From NCBI RefSeq assembly GCF_030412785.1, contig NZ_CP125295.1, forward strand, positions 5,518,001-5,582,000: 64,000 bases of DNA, read 5' to 3'. Within the stretch, counting starts at the first letter, position 1. Every line of letters starts with the position of its first letter. The position numbers and the translations under genes are program-made. This document shows, piece by piece, positions 27,756 to 37,582 of this stretch. The stretch comes from Paraburkholderia sabiae (lineage in GTDB: Bacteria > Pseudomonadota > Gammaproteobacteria > Burkholderiales > Burkholderiaceae). The notes under the pieces were generated by a model. It saw nothing but the letters and a program-made list of their open reading frames with translations. It searched no databases and was not told the origin of the DNA.

Positions 27756-28276
27756 GCGCTGGCATCCGCGTTTTCGTATCGGTCTATTAGCGTCGCCCCT
27801 GTGCGGGGCGGCAGTTACTTTCTTTGCCGCCGCAAAGAAAGTAACCAAAGAAAGCGGCTTCTAACCTCCAGTGCCTGCCAGGATAACGCTGCGACCCACG
27901 TTCCTTGAGCCGTCGCACAGCGACGCAATACTCCGTAGAAAGCCCGCAGTCAGGCGCGCGCGGTGCGAAAGATGACACCCGCTTGGGGCACATCCGGTCG
28001 GCTTGTTTTTTTGCGTTTGCCGTCGATTTGCGGCGGCATGTGTTCCAAACTGTGTGGGATTTTCGCGCCGTGCGCGGTTGACTGCGGGCTTTATACGGAG
28101 TGGGGAGGTCGCTGCGCGACAGCTCAACTGCGGCATGCCGCGGCGGTGTCCTGGCGGGCACCGGAGGTTTGAAGCGGCTTTCTTTGGTTACTTTCTTTGC
28201 CGCGGCAAAGAAAGTAACTGCCGCCCCGCACAGGGGCGACGCTAATAGACCGATACGAAACCGCGGATGCCAGCGC
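27756..28276. repeat. Long imperfect palindromic element, copy 1 (about 521 bp)
   Basis: Two arms of about 200 bp (27756-27970 and 28060-28276) are inverted copies of each other, starting GCGCTGGCATCCGCG and ending CGCGGATGCCAGCGC. Inside each arm sits a 32-bp palindrome reading GTTACTTTCTTTGCC and its complement (27814-27845, imperfect at the centre; 28187-28218, perfect), next to a GCCCC-tgtgc-GGGGC hairpin and a GTCGC-gca-GCGAC type hairpin. A spacer of about 90 bp is asymmetric. The element fills the space between convergent MFS and hemY genes (27718-28340). Copy 2 is at 36111-36632, with its spacer inverted relative to this one. Frames through it look spurious. Confidence 0.92.
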
Positions 28277-28340
28277 ACCCAAAGAACGAAAAACAAAAAG
28301 CAAAAACCAGAATGGCGACTAGCGTCGCAGACAAAAAAAC

Positions 28341-29531
28341 TTAAACGATATTCATCGCCAGCGCACTCTCCCGATAATGCGCGCCAGCCTTATCAGCATC
28401 CCCGAGTTGCTCATGCAACCGGGCAAGTGCCCGATGAGACCGAATCTTCAACGTCTCGTTATCAGCGAGCTTAAGAGCCTGCTCAAGGAAAGACTGCGCC
28501 TTCCCCCACAACTGCTGATGCAGACACAAACGCCCCAGCGCGAACATCAGATCGGCGTCTTCGGGACGTTCCTTCCTCCAAGCTTCCGCCTTCTGAATGA
28601 GCGGCAACGCATCGCCGCCCGTGGTATCGGGATACCGCCGCAACAACCTCGCATCCCAGTTCTGCGCGAGCGCTTCCTCGACGATCTTGCGCGCCTCATG
28701 CGGACGGTTCAGCGCGACGAGCAACTCGGCCGCGAGATCCGCGAGACGCGGCGAATGCCGCTCGGTCGGCGTCAGTGAATGCCACAGTTCGAGCAGCGCA
28801 TCAGCATTGTGACGACGGTCGCGCAGCAGGTTCTCAGCCGCCAGTTGTCGCAGGCGCACAGCCACCGCGGGATGAATCGCCTCGCGCTTCTCCAGCGTCT
28901 TCACGAGCTTCAGCACTTCGCCCCAGTTCTTCAACTGCTGCTGCGCCCGCAACGCAATCTGCTGCGCGTGAATGCGTCGGCCGCCCTGCGATTGCATCTC
29001 CGTCAGCGCGAGCAGCGCACCGTCGGCATCGCGGCCATCGGCGCGCATGTCGGCCGTCGCCATCAGACGCGCGTCCTGCCAGTCGGACGAATCGATCTGC
29101 GCGAGATACTCGTCGCGGCGCGCGTACTCGTGCATCCGGTGCGCGGCGTTCGCGGCGATCAGCCCCGCCGCGCCCTTGTTGTCGGGATTGATCAGCGAAT
29201 CGCGCGCAGCCTTCTCGGCGCGCGAGAAACGGCCTGCATACAGATTGCCGATTGCATCGCGCAACGCCGCATGCGCCTTCGCGACACGCTGACGCGCGCG
29301 ATACGCGGCGACCCGCTGCGGCATACGCCAGATGTTGCGCACGATACGCAGCACCATATACATCACGATGAACGCAACGATGATGCCGACGATGAACAGG
29401 TTCAGCGAAATGTCGACGCGGTACGGCGGATAGACGAGCAGCACCTGTCCGGTATCGAAGCGTCCAACGATCGCGAGTACGACGGCAATCGCGAACAGGA
29501 ATGCGAGCCAGAGGAGTCCACGCAGCGCCAT
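28341..29531 (-). CDS. hemY: HemY-like membrane TPR protein
   Basis: This 396-residue protein has two N-terminal membrane helices (about 5-22 and 42-62) with the HemY_N pattern, then helical TPR-like repeats. In enterobacteria hemY ends the hemCDXY operon; its exact role in tetrapyrrole synthesis or membrane assembly is unclear, and it is not the protoporphyrinogen oxidase of the same name in Gram-positives. It starts two bases after the hemDX stop. Its last 200 bases use less biased codons, and the palindromic element's flank abuts the stop codon. Confidence 0.88.
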   Translation of the reverse strand: MALRGLLWLAFLFAIAVVLAIVGRFDTGQVLLVYPPYRVDISLNLFIVGIIVAFIVMYMVLRIVRNIWRMPQRVAAYRARQRVAKAHAALRDAIGNLYAGRFSRAEKAARDSLINPDNKGAAGLIAANAAHRMHEYARRDEYLAQIDSSDWQDARLMATADMRADGRDADGALLALTEMQSQGGRRIHAQQIALRAQQQLKNWGEVLKLVKTLEKREAIHPAVAVRLRQLAAENLLRDRRHNADALLELWHSLTPTERHSPRLADLAAELLVALNRPHEARKIVEEALAQNWDARLLRRYPDTTGGDALPLIQKAEAWRKERPEDADLMFALGRLCLHQQLWGKAQSFLEQALKLADNETLKIRSHRALARLHEQLGDADKAGAHYRESALAMNIV

Positions 29532-29533
29532 GA

Positions 29534-31594
29534 TTAACCCCGGTTCCGGTATTGATGCACGGCCTGCAGGCTCGTATTCAGGTTCGGCACATCGACGGCG
29601 CCCGAGCCCTCGTCGACCTGCTTGATGAGGTCGCGCACCGTCTGCACGTTCCTCGACGACGCGTCGAAATAGCGCCCAAGCGTGCTGTCGGCGGAATGAA
29701 GATCGGACTTCAGCGTCGTCTGGTTGCGCGCGAGCAGCGCAAGCCGCGCGGACAGCAGACGCAGCTTCAGATTCTCACGCACGAAATAGCCCTGATCCGG
29801 CGCGACGAGCATCGCGTCGGCGTGATCGATGCGGCGCACCTGCACGAGGCTGGTCAGCTGCTCGCCGATGCCCGCGACGAACTGGTTCCACCACACCTTC
29901 CACTTCGGCTCGCCCGTCGCCGCGGCGACGCGGTCGACGTCCTTCGGCGTCGATGCATGCGGCGTGGCGTGCGCAATCGGCGCCTCGCCCGACAGCGGCA
30001 GCTGGTCGATCTGCTCGATCGCGTTATCGAGCTTGATCGCAAGGCCCGTCAGGTCGGTGGACGGCGCGGACTTCAGCTTGTCGATGTCCTCGGCGATCGC
30101 CTTGCGTACGGCCAGCACCTGCGCGCCATCCGATGCGGCGAGACGCGTGTCGGCGCTTTGCAGCGCGAAGAGCGCGAGTTGCGTGTTGCCCGTCAGCTGC
30201 AATTGCTCGCTCGCCGCCGACAGCATCTGGCCAACTTCGGCCATCGTCCAGTCGTCGCGGTTGCGCGCGAGGTCGGCGTATTGCTGCTGCAACGCCTGCT
30301 GCGAATTCTGCGCATCGGCGAGCTTGCCTTCGAGTTGCGCGATCTGCGCGTCGGCCTGGCGCACGGTCGCGACGGCCTGATCCGTCTTCACGCGCAACTC
30401 GGCCGTCTGGGCGTCATTGGTCTGCTGGCGATGCGACAACTGCTGATCGAGCTTGATGATTCGGCGGTTCAGCGCAATGCCGCCCGCCACCGCCGCGAAC
30501 AACACCAGCGCAATGACAACCCACAGCAGCCCATTGCCCTTGGGTTTGGGCTGCTGCATTTCGTAAGGCGTAAAGGGTTGATTCGGCGGCAGCGTGTTGG
30601 CGGGCCGCGGCGCGGGGTTAGGCGTGGGAGTCGTGGATGCGTTGGTATCAGACATGCGTTCTTGTGCCGGGTTGGACTGGACCGGTGGAACTTCGGACGG
30701 TGCCGCGAGAGACAACAGCGTGCGGGCAATGCGTTCATCGCCTGCACCGGACACCGTAATGCTATCAAAACCCAATGCCCGCGCGGTTTCCGCGATGCGC
30801 GGATGGGGCGCGACGAACGTCGCGCGCTTCAGATGCGTCTGCTCGCTGGCCGTCAGGTGGTCTTGCGCGAGTTCGGCGAGATTGCGCACGCCTTCGGAAC
30901 TCGTGATGAGCCACGCGTGCGGCGCCGTCGATTCGTCCGACAGCAGCGCGTGAATGCGCGACCACGCGCCGATCGACGGCTCGGGCACGAGGCGCCGGTA
31001 GGCGGCGACGGTCTCGACTTCGGCGCCCGCTTCGCGCAGACGGTCGGCGAGCCACTCGCGCCCGCCGTCGCCGCGCACGATCAGCACGCGCCTGCCTTCG
31101 AACGCGTTCTCGCCGAGCGACGCTTCGAGCGCGGAATACAACGCCTCGGAATCGAAGCGCGCGCCGTCGCCGTTGTCGTCGGCGGCATGGCCGGGGCTGA
31201 TCACCTGGTACGCGGGCGCCTCGACGCCGTGCTTCGCGAGCGCGGCGACGCTGCCCGGACCGACGACGCCGACGGGCAGCGCATGCGGCCAGATCGCGTC
31301 GTGATTCGCGAACGCATGGTCGACGGCGTTCGGCGACACGAACACGACGAGCGCGTATTTTTCCAGCGACGCGAGCGCCGCGCGCAGCGGCGCTGGGTCG
31401 TCCGTGGCGGCGATGTCGATGAGAGGAAATTCGACGGTTGCGACACCGGCATCGTGCAGTGTCCGGGCCAACGCCTCGGACTGCCCCGCCGGGCGCGTCA
31501 GCACGACCGTCAGGCGCGAGCCCGGCGGATGCGACGAGCCTGCGCCGTCCTTGGACGGGAATGCGTCGGGTGTCGGATTCGAGCCGGCCGCCAT
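29534..31594 (-). CDS. hemDX: Fused uroporphyrinogen-III synthase / HemX protein
   Basis: The N-terminal part (about 30-295) is uroporphyrinogen-III synthase, which closes and inverts hydroxymethylbilane: LTVVLTRPAGQSEALAR at its start and VLIVRGDGGREWLADRL in its middle. A proline-rich linker leads to a membrane helix (GLLWVVIALVLFAAVAGG, about 355-375) and a periplasmic coiled-coil region typical of HemX, ending with the HemX repeat domain. HemX is often labelled a methyltransferase but lacks that domain here. The ATG at 31594 shares its A with the hemC stop (TGATG); GTG 31597 is an alternative. The fusion is common in Burkholderia. Confidence 0.92.
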   Translation of the reverse strand: MAAGSNPTPDAFPSKDGAGSSHPPGSRLTVVLTRPAGQSEALARTLHDAGVATVEFPLIDIAATDDPAPLRAALASLEKYALVVFVSPNAVDHAFANHDAIWPHALPVGVVGPGSVAALAKHGVEAPAYQVISPGHAADDNGDGARFDSEALYSALEASLGENAFEGRRVLIVRGDGGREWLADRLREAGAEVETVAAYRRLVPEPSIGAWSRIHALLSDESTAPHAWLITSSEGVRNLAELAQDHLTASEQTHLKRATFVAPHPRIAETARALGFDSITVSGAGDERIARTLLSLAAPSEVPPVQSNPAQERMSDTNASTTPTPNPAPRPANTLPPNQPFTPYEMQQPKPKGNGLLWVVIALVLFAAVAGGIALNRRIIKLDQQLSHRQQTNDAQTAELRVKTDQAVATVRQADAQIAQLEGKLADAQNSQQALQQQYADLARNRDDWTMAEVGQMLSAASEQLQLTGNTQLALFALQSADTRLAASDGAQVLAVRKAIAEDIDKLKSAPSTDLTGLAIKLDNAIEQIDQLPLSGEAPIAHATPHASTPKDVDRVAAATGEPKWKVWWNQFVAGIGEQLTSLVQVRRIDHADAMLVAPDQGYFVRENLKLRLLSARLALLARNQTTLKSDLHSADSTLGRYFDASSRNVQTVRDLIKQVDEGSGAVDVPNLNTSLQAVHQYRNRG

Positions 31595-32589
31595 CACGCG
31601 GAAGCGGCCGGGCCGCTCGCGGTGGACAGCGCGCGGACGATCTCGAGTGCGCCTTGCGCTTCGAGCTGGCTCGCGACGTCGCGGCCCAGTTCGAGCGCGG
31701 CACCCGTGGTCGGTGCAGGCGACGATGCCTGCGCGCTCAACACGCGCTGGCCGTCCGGCGTCGCGACGACGCCACGCAGATGCAGCGCGCCGTCATGCCA
31801 CGTCGCGTACGCCGCGAGCGGCACTTCGCAGCTGCCGCCCAGCGCGCGCGACACCATGCGCTCCGCCTCGACGGCAGCCGCCGTGTGCTCGTGATGCAGC
31901 GGCGCGAGCCATGCGGCAAGATCGGCGCGGTCCGCGCGAATCTCGATGCCGAGCGCGCCCTGGCCTGCGGCAGGGAGACTATCCGCGGGATCGAGCAGCG
32001 AACGGATGCGGTCGCCGAGGCCCAGGCGCTTCAAACCGGCCGCAGCGAGAATGATGGCCGCGTAATCGCCGCGATCGAGCTTGCCGAGCCGCGTGTCGAG
32101 ATTGCCGCGCAGCGGCTTCACGACCAGTTCGGGATAACGCGCGCGCAGCATCGCTTCGCGGCGCAGGCTCGACGTGCCGACCACGCTGCCGGGCGGCAGC
32201 GCGGCGAGCGAGTCGTATTGATTCGAGACGAACGCGTCGCGCGGATCTTCGCGCTCCATGATGGTCGACAGCGCGAAGCCCTCGGGCAGTTCCATCGGCA
32301 CGTCTTTCAGCGAATGAACGGCGAGATCGGCGCGGCCGTCGGCGAGCGCGTTCTCCAGTTCCTTCACGAACAGCCCCTTGCCGCCGACCTTCGACAGCGT
32401 ACGATCGAGAATCTGATCGCCGCGTGTCGTCATTCCGAGGATTTTTACGTCACAAGATGGATATAATTTGTGCAGCGCACACCGCACATGCTCGGCCTGC
32501 CACATTGCAAGCCGGCTCTCACGCGACGCGATCACAAGCGTGGCGGGCGGCGTGGGCGCAAGCGTCTCGGAATTCATTGTTTGAGTCAT
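31594..32589 (-). CDS. hemC: Porphobilinogen deaminase (hydroxymethylbilane synthase)
   Basis: The enzyme (331 aa) joins four porphobilinogens into hydroxymethylbilane. Conserved segments are [60 protein letters not shown] and [12 protein letters not shown], whose Cys binds the dipyrromethane cofactor. ATG 32589 gives [13 protein letters not shown] 32577 is equally possible because no strong ribosome site distinguishes them. It is the first gene of hemC-hemDX-hemY. Confidence 0.95.
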   Translation of the reverse strand: MTQTMNSETLAPTPPATLVIASRESRLAMWQAEHVRCALHKLYPSCDVKILGMTTRGDQILDRTLSKVGGKGLFVKELENALADGRADLAVHSLKDVPMELPEGFALSTIMEREDPRDAFVSNQYDSLAALPPGSVVGTSSLRREAMLRARYPELVVKPLRGNLDTRLGKLDRGDYAAIILAAAGLKRLGLGDRIRSLLDPADSLPAAGQGALGIEIRADRADLAAWLAPLHHEHTAAAVEAERMVSRALGGSCEVPLAAYATWHDGALHLRGVVATPDGQRVLSAQASSPAPTTGAALELGRDVASQLEAQGALEIVRALSTASGPAASA

Positions 32590-32942
32590 TGAACGACGGG
32601 ATGTAATAACAAACAATGTTAGCACGCGCTTCGGCAACCTCTCGCTGGCCGCACGGCCATGCCGAAGCAAGTTAGACGGAGGAGACAGGCCTGCCGCTTC
32701 CCTGCGCGCGAGCCCGTCCACCAGCCGCATCGATCGTGACTTGCGTGGCCGCCAGAAGCCCCAGCACGGTCGTGCGCGCGTCGATGCGCCGCATGCGCGA
32801 TGATTTGATGCGGCACAGCACGCGCCACCGGCCTTTCCTCCGCCGCGCGCGCCATCGTTGACAGGCTTTGAACGCAGTTCCCCGCAGTAATCGCAGTTGC
32901 AGTTCACCATTCTTTAGACCCTGGCTTTCCTGAGGAAACATC
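32590..32942. other. Divergent intergenic region between hemC and ppc
   Basis: These 353 bases must hold promoters for both hemC and ppc. A TTGACA hexamer lies at 32858-32863 on the plus strand but has no good -10 at standard spacing. No gene or repeat was seen. Confidence 0.4.
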
Positions 32943-35900
32943 GTGACGTCTTCCGGATCGGCGCGCCCTGCCCGCCGCACTACTGCCTCGCCCGATGCCG
33001 CCCCCGCATCGGCCGCTTCCGCTGCCAAGGCTTCCAAGGCCGCCAAGGCCCTGAAAGCAACGCAAGCCCTCGACTCCGGCAAAACCGGCAAATCCACGAA
33101 GACCAAGGCTGTGACGGCCAAGGCGCCCGTCAACGGCACATCGAAACGCATCAAGGCGGACGGCAAGCAGGCAGCCGCGCGCAAGCCCAAAGCGGGCAAG
33201 AACGGCGGGGCGCCCGCCCTGAAGGACAACGCCCGCACGCGTGAAGACAAGGACCAGCCGCTCTTCGAAGACATCCGCTATCTGGGGCGGCTGCTCGGCG
33301 ACGTGGTGCGCGAGCAGGAAGGCGACGAAGTGTTCGACGTCGTCGAAACGATTCGTCAGACGGCTGTGCGTTTTCGTCGCGAGGACGACAGCGTCGCCGC
33401 GCAGGCGCTCGACAAGAAGCTGCGCGCGCTTTCGCCCGAACAGACGGTGAGCGTCGTGCGTGCGTTCAGCTACTTCTCGCATCTGGCGAACATCGCGGAA
33501 GATCGCCATCGCAACCGTCGCCACCGCATTCACGATCTGGCCGGCTCGACGTCGCAACCGGGCACGATCGCGCATGCGCTCGACCGGCTCGTCGAAGCGA
33601 ATGCCGCCGCCACGCCCGTGCTGCAGCAGTTCTTCAACGACGCGCTGATCGTCCCCGTGCTGACGGCGCACCCGACGGAAGTGCAGCGCAAGAGCATTCT
33701 CGACGCGCAGCACGACATCGCGCGTCTGCTTGCCGAACGCGACCAGCCGCTGACGGCGCGCGAGCATCTGCAGAACGACTCGCTGCTGCGCGCGCGCGTG
33801 ACGTCGCTGTGGCAGACGCGCATGCTGCGCGATTCGCGTCTGACGGTCGCCGATGAAATCGAGAACGCGCTGTCGTACTACCGCGCAACGTTCCTCGAAG
33901 AAATTCCGCAGCTTTACGCCGATATCGAAGAAGCGCTCGTCGAGCACGGTCTCGATGCGCGTCTGCCGCCCTTCTTCCAGATGGGCAGCTGGATCGGCGG
34001 CGACCGCGACGGCAATCCGAACGTGACGGGCGAAACGCTCGAAAACGCGATCACGCGCCAGGCGGCAGTGATTTTCGAACACTACCTGGAGCAGGTGCAC
34101 AAGCTCGGCGCGGAACTGTCGGTGTCGAACCTGCTGGCGGGCGCGAGCGACGAGCTGAAGGCGCTTGCCCAAGCATCGCCCGATCACTCGCCGCACCGCA
34201 CCGACGAGCCCTATCGCCGCGCGCTGATCCACATGTACACGCGCCTCGCCGCGAGCGCACGCGTGCGTCTCGGCGAAGGCGTCGTGCCCGTGCGCAGCGC
34301 TGGCCCCGGCATCCCGCCGATCCGTGCCGTGCCCTACGACGATTCGTCCGAGTTCGTGCGCGATCTGCACGTGCTGATCGATTCGCTCGCCGAGCATCAT
34401 GGCGCGTCGCTCGCGACGCCGCGTCTGTCGCCGTTGACGCGCGCCGCCGAAGTGTTCGGCTTCCATCTGGCGAGCATCGATCTGCGTCAAAGCTCCGACA
34501 TTCACGAAGCAGTGATCGCCGAGCTGCTGCGCTGCGCGGGCGTCGAAAGCGACTACGCGGCGCTCACGGAAGCGGAAAAGCTGCGCGTGCTGCTGGCGGA
34601 ACTCGCGCAGCCGCGTCTGCTGCGCTCGCCGTATGTCGAGTACTCGAACCTCGTGAAGAGCGAACTCGGCGTGCTCGAACAGGCGCGCGTGACGCGCGAG
34701 AAGTTCGGCGCGCGCGCGGTGCGCAACTACATCATTTCGCACACGGAGACGGTCAGCGATCTCGTCGAAGTGATGCTGCTGCAAAAGGAAACGGGCCTGC
34801 TGCAAGGCACGCTCGGCCATCCCGTCGAAGCGGCGCGCGCGGGCGTGATGGTGATTCCCCTCTTCGAGACGATTCCCGACTTGCGCAACGCGCCGCACAT
34901 CATGCGCGATCTGCTCGCGCTGCCGGGCATCGATGCCATCATCGAGAACCAGGGCAACGAGCAGGAAGTGATGCTCGGCTATTCGGACAGCAACAAGGAC
35001 GGCGGCTTCCTGACGTCGAACTGGGAGCTGTATCGCGCGGAACTGGCGCTGGTGTCGCTCTTCAACGAGCGCGGCATCACGATGCGTCTGTTCCATGGAC
35101 GCGGCGGCACCGTCGGACGCGGCGGCGGCCCGACGTATCAGGCGATCCTGTCGCAGCCGCCGGGCACCGTCGACGGTCAGATCCGTTTGACGGAACAGGG
35201 CGAAGTGATTGCGAGCAAGTTCGGCAATCCGGAAATCGGCCGACGCAATCTGGAGACGGTCGTCGCCGCGACGCTCGAAGCTTCGCTGCTGCCGCACGGC
35301 AATTCGCCCGCGCAGTTGCCCGAGTTCGAGGACGTGATGCAGACGCTGTCGGATGCGGCGATGGCGTCGTATCGTGCGTTGGTCTACGAAACGCCCGGCT
35401 TCACCGACTACTTCTTCTCGTCGACGCCGATTGCGGAGATCGCCGAGCTGAACATCGGCAGCCGTCCGGCTTCGCGCAAGCTGCAGGATCCGAAGCAACG
35501 CAAGATCGAAGACTTGCGCGCGATTCCTTGGGGTTTCTCATGGGGGCAATGCCGGTTGCTGCTGACGGGCTGGTATGGGTTCGGCAGCGCCGTGGCCGGC
35601 TGGCTCGATGCGGCGGATACGAATGTCGAGCGTGAGCGTCGTCTGAATCAGCTGCGCAAGATGCACAAGGTGTGGCCGTTCTTTTCGAATCTGCTCTCCA
35701 ACATGGACATGGTGCTGGCGAAGACCGATCTCGCGGTGGCGTCGCGTTATGCCGCGCTCGTCACTGACAAGAAGCTGCGCAAGCATGTGTTTGAGCGGAT
35801 CGTGGCTGAGTGGGAACGCACTTCCAATGTGCTTTCCGAAATCACTGGCCGCAAGGAGCGGCTTTCCGATAATCCGTTGCTCGCGCGGTCGATCAAGAAT

Positions 35901-36044
35901 CGGTTTCCGTATCTCGATCCTTTGAATCACCTGCAGGTTGAACTCTTGAAGCGGCATCGCGGTGGGGATACGAATGTGCGCGTGCGGCGCGGGATTCATC
36001 TCACTATTAATGGGATTGCTGCTGGGTTGAGGAATACTGGTTGA
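32943..36044 (+). CDS. ppc: Phosphoenolpyruvate carboxylase with basic N-terminal tail
   Basis: The enzyme (1033 aa) carboxylates phosphoenolpyruvate to oxaloacetate to refill the citric acid cycle. Catalytic motifs are [46 protein letters not shown] and [16 protein letters not shown]. It starts at GTG 32943 with GAGGAAA upstream. The first 100 residues are rich in Ala, Lys and Pro, like a histone-H1-type tail, before family homology begins near [14 protein letters not shown]; bacterial enzymes are usually about 880-950 residues. The last 200-300 bases have loosened codon use next to the palindromic element. Confidence 0.95.
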   Translation: MTSSGSARPARRTTASPDAAPASAASAAKASKAAKALKATQALDSGKTGKSTKTKAVTAKAPVNGTSKRIKADGKQAAARKPKAGKNGGAPALKDNARTREDKDQPLFEDIRYLGRLLGDVVREQEGDEVFDVVETIRQTAVRFRREDDSVAAQALDKKLRALSPEQTVSVVRAFSYFSHLANIAEDRHRNRRHRIHDLAGSTSQPGTIAHALDRLVEANAAATPVLQQFFNDALIVPVLTAHPTEVQRKSILDAQHDIARLLAERDQPLTAREHLQNDSLLRARVTSLWQTRMLRDSRLTVADEIENALSYYRATFLEEIPQLYADIEEALVEHGLDARLPPFFQMGSWIGGDRDGNPNVTGETLENAITRQAAVIFEHYLEQVHKLGAELSVSNLLAGASDELKALAQASPDHSPHRTDEPYRRALIHMYTRLAASARVRLGEGVVPVRSAGPGIPPIRAVPYDDSSEFVRDLHVLIDSLAEHHGASLATPRLSPLTRAAEVFGFHLASIDLRQSSDIHEAVIAELLRCAGVESDYAALTEAEKLRVLLAELAQPRLLRSPYVEYSNLVKSELGVLEQARVTREKFGARAVRNYIISHTETVSDLVEVMLLQKETGLLQGTLGHPVEAARAGVMVIPLFETIPDLRNAPHIMRDLLALPGIDAIIENQGNEQEVMLGYSDSNKDGGFLTSNWELYRAELALVSLFNERGITMRLFHGRGGTVGRGGGPTYQAILSQPPGTVDGQIRLTEQGEVIASKFGNPEIGRRNLETVVAATLEASLLPHGNSPAQLPEFEDVMQTLSDAAMASYRALVYETPGFTDYFFSSTPIAEIAELNIGSRPASRKLQDPKQRKIEDLRAIPWGFSWGQCRLLLTGWYGFGSAVAGWLDAADTNVERERRLNQLRKMHKVWPFFSNLLSNMDMVLAKTDLAVASRYAALVTDKKLRKHVFERIVAEWERTSNVLSEITGRKERLSDNPLLARSIKNRFPYLDPLNHLQVELLKRHRGGDTNVRVRRGIHLTINGIAAGLRNTG

Positions 36045-36110
36045 TTTTTTTGCCCTGCGGGCGGCTTGTGCTTTTTTTGGCGCTTGTCGCCCGTTTTGTT
36101 TTTTTTCTTC

Positions 36111-36632
36111 GCTGGCATCCGCGGTTTCATATCGGTCTATTAGCGTTGCCCCTGTGCGGGGCGGCAGTTACTTTCTTTGCCGCGGCAAAGAAAGTAACCA
36201 AAGAAAGCCGCTTTTGAACCTCCGGTGCCCGCCAGGTTCGCGCTGCGGCATGCCGTAGTTGAGCCGTCGCGCAGCGACATCCGCACTCCGTAGAAAGCCC
36301 ACAGTCAATCGCGCGCGGCGCGATAGCCCCGCGCATAGTCTGGAGCACATACAGCCGCAATCAAACCGACGGCACAAAAAACACTCCGGCCGAATTTGCC
36401 CTAACTGGGCGTAACCCTTCACGCTGCGCATACCGGACTGCGGGCTTTCTACGGAGTGTTTGCGTCGCTGCGCGACGGCTCAACTGCGGCATACCGTAGT
36501 GCGAACCTGGCAGGCACCGGAGGTTTAAAAGCGGCTTTCTTTGGTTACTTTCTTTGCCGCGGCAAAGAAAGTAACTGCCGCCCCGCACAAGGGCAACGCT
36601 AATAGACCAATACGAAAACGCGGATGCCACCG
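36111..36632. repeat. Long imperfect palindromic element, copy 2 (about 522 bp)
   Basis: Same family as 27756-28276. The arms start GCTGGCATCCGCGG (36111) and end in the matching complement at about 36632; each carries the perfect 32-bp palindrome (36167-36198 and 36544-36575). The spacer (about 36320-36430) aligns with the reverse complement of the copy 1 spacer, with shared runs such as CCGACGGCA and AAAAAAC. The element lies between convergent ppc and methyltransferase genes. The sequence TTTTTTTGCCCTGCGG begins right after the ppc stop, and TTTTTTTGTCTGCGG, on the minus strand, right after the methyltransferase stop. Confidence 0.92.
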
Positions 36633-36676
36633 CAGCAAAAAACAAAGAATGGCGACTGGTGCCGCAGACAAAAAAA

Positions 36677-37429
36677 TCACCAGGCCTCGATCATCAGAGC
36701 ATCGAGCTTAAAAGACCCATCATCTTTAACATCAAAGTAATCGCGGACTTCATCCGGCGCAGACCCCCACAAAGCCCGAATAGCAAGAACCCGCGCCTCA
36801 GGCGTCCTCATCCTGGCGACCCACGACCCAAACTCAATATCAAGCCGCCACCGTTGGCGAACATCAACTTCAAAACCGGCGGCAGCAAAAAACGAAACCC
36901 ACTCATCCGCGCGATAGTCACGAATATGCGAGCCATCGCGCAACACCTCGACGGCCTGCAAATGCGTATCGAGCAACGGATGCTCGCTCCCGGCAATATC
37001 GATGAACAGCACGCGCCCGCCCGGCTTCAACACTCGCCGCACCTCGGCAAGCGCCAACGGCACGTCGTGCCAGTGATGCGCACTCATCCGGCTGACGACC
37101 CAGTCGAACGATGCATCCGCGAACGGCAACTTCTCGGCCGCGCCCTGCTGCGTGCGGATATTACTGAACCCGCGCTCGGCGGCGGCAGAAGCAACGGTAG
37201 CGAGCATCTGCGGCGCGATGTCGTACGCAACGACAGATCCAGCATGCGCCGCCACCGCAAAACTCGCATGCCCCGCGCCGCAACCCATATCGAGCACCGC
37301 CGCGCCCGGCGTCGCGGCCACGGATGCCGCCAGCGTCTGCAAGTCCGCCCCCGTCGCGTGAACCTGGCTCGTCAAATATGCGGCCGCCGTCGAGCCGAAC
37401 GCATCGGCCACCTGATCGTGATGCTTCAT
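36677..37429 (-). CDS. Class I SAM-dependent methyltransferase (UbiE/MenG-like domain)
   Basis: This 250-residue cytoplasmic enzyme has the SAM-binding motif VLDMGCGAGHASFAVA, an acidic residue after the second strand (VAYDIAPQML), EKLPFADASFDWVVSR and the post-motif LKPGGRVLFIDIAGSE, typical of the Methyltransf_11 group. The acceptor is unknown. It is divergent from an MmyB-type regulator across 153 bases containing two palindromes, so that regulator may control it. Its final 100 bases (coding strand rich in T) have atypical codon use beside the palindromic element. Confidence 0.88.
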   Translation of the reverse strand: MKHHDQVADAFGSTAAAYLTSQVHATGADLQTLAASVAATPGAAVLDMGCGAGHASFAVAAHAGSVVAYDIAPQMLATVASAAAERGFSNIRTQQGAAEKLPFADASFDWVVSRMSAHHWHDVPLALAEVRRVLKPGGRVLFIDIAGSEHPLLDTHLQAVEVLRDGSHIRDYRADEWVSFFAAAGFEVDVRQRWRLDIEFGSWVARMRTPEARVLAIRALWGSAPDEVRDYFDVKDDGSFKLDALMIEAW

Positions 37430-37520
37430 CGTGTGCTCCCGTTTGTGAGGTCGTGTCGAACTTCGGAAGCGGCCCGCCTGTTCGCACCGGCCGTTCCAGT
37501 CGCTACAATAGAGCCCGCCC

Positions 37521-37566
37521 TGTACCGGTACAAGTCAACCAATTATTCTGGTATCGAGATTACCAG
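37521..37566. promoter_or_regulatory. Two palindromes in the methyltransferase/regulator divergent promoter region
   Basis: TGTACCGGTACA (37521-37532) is a perfect 12-bp palindrome. CTGGTA (37548-37553) and TACCAG (37561-37566) form a second inverted repeat just before the regulator ATG; both share a GGTA half-site. They are good candidate operators for the adjacent XRE/MmyB regulator. Confidence 0.6.
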
Positions 37567-37582
37567 CCATCGCAGTCGCCCC

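Noticed and set aside
27787..28296. Open frames through the palindromic elements (such as 27787-28296 and 28003-28245 in copy 1, 36168-36431 in copy 2)
   Set aside because: They run through inverted repeats, and the similarity between copies follows the DNA. Most differences change the amino acid, so no coding constraint is seen.
32904..35498. 864-codon open frame antisense to ppc, and similar long antisense frames opposite hemDX, the decarboxylase, nadE and metG
   Set aside because: In high-GC genes with strong third-position bias the opposite strand stays open by chance. These frames are rich in Arg and His, lack domains and have no ribosome sites.
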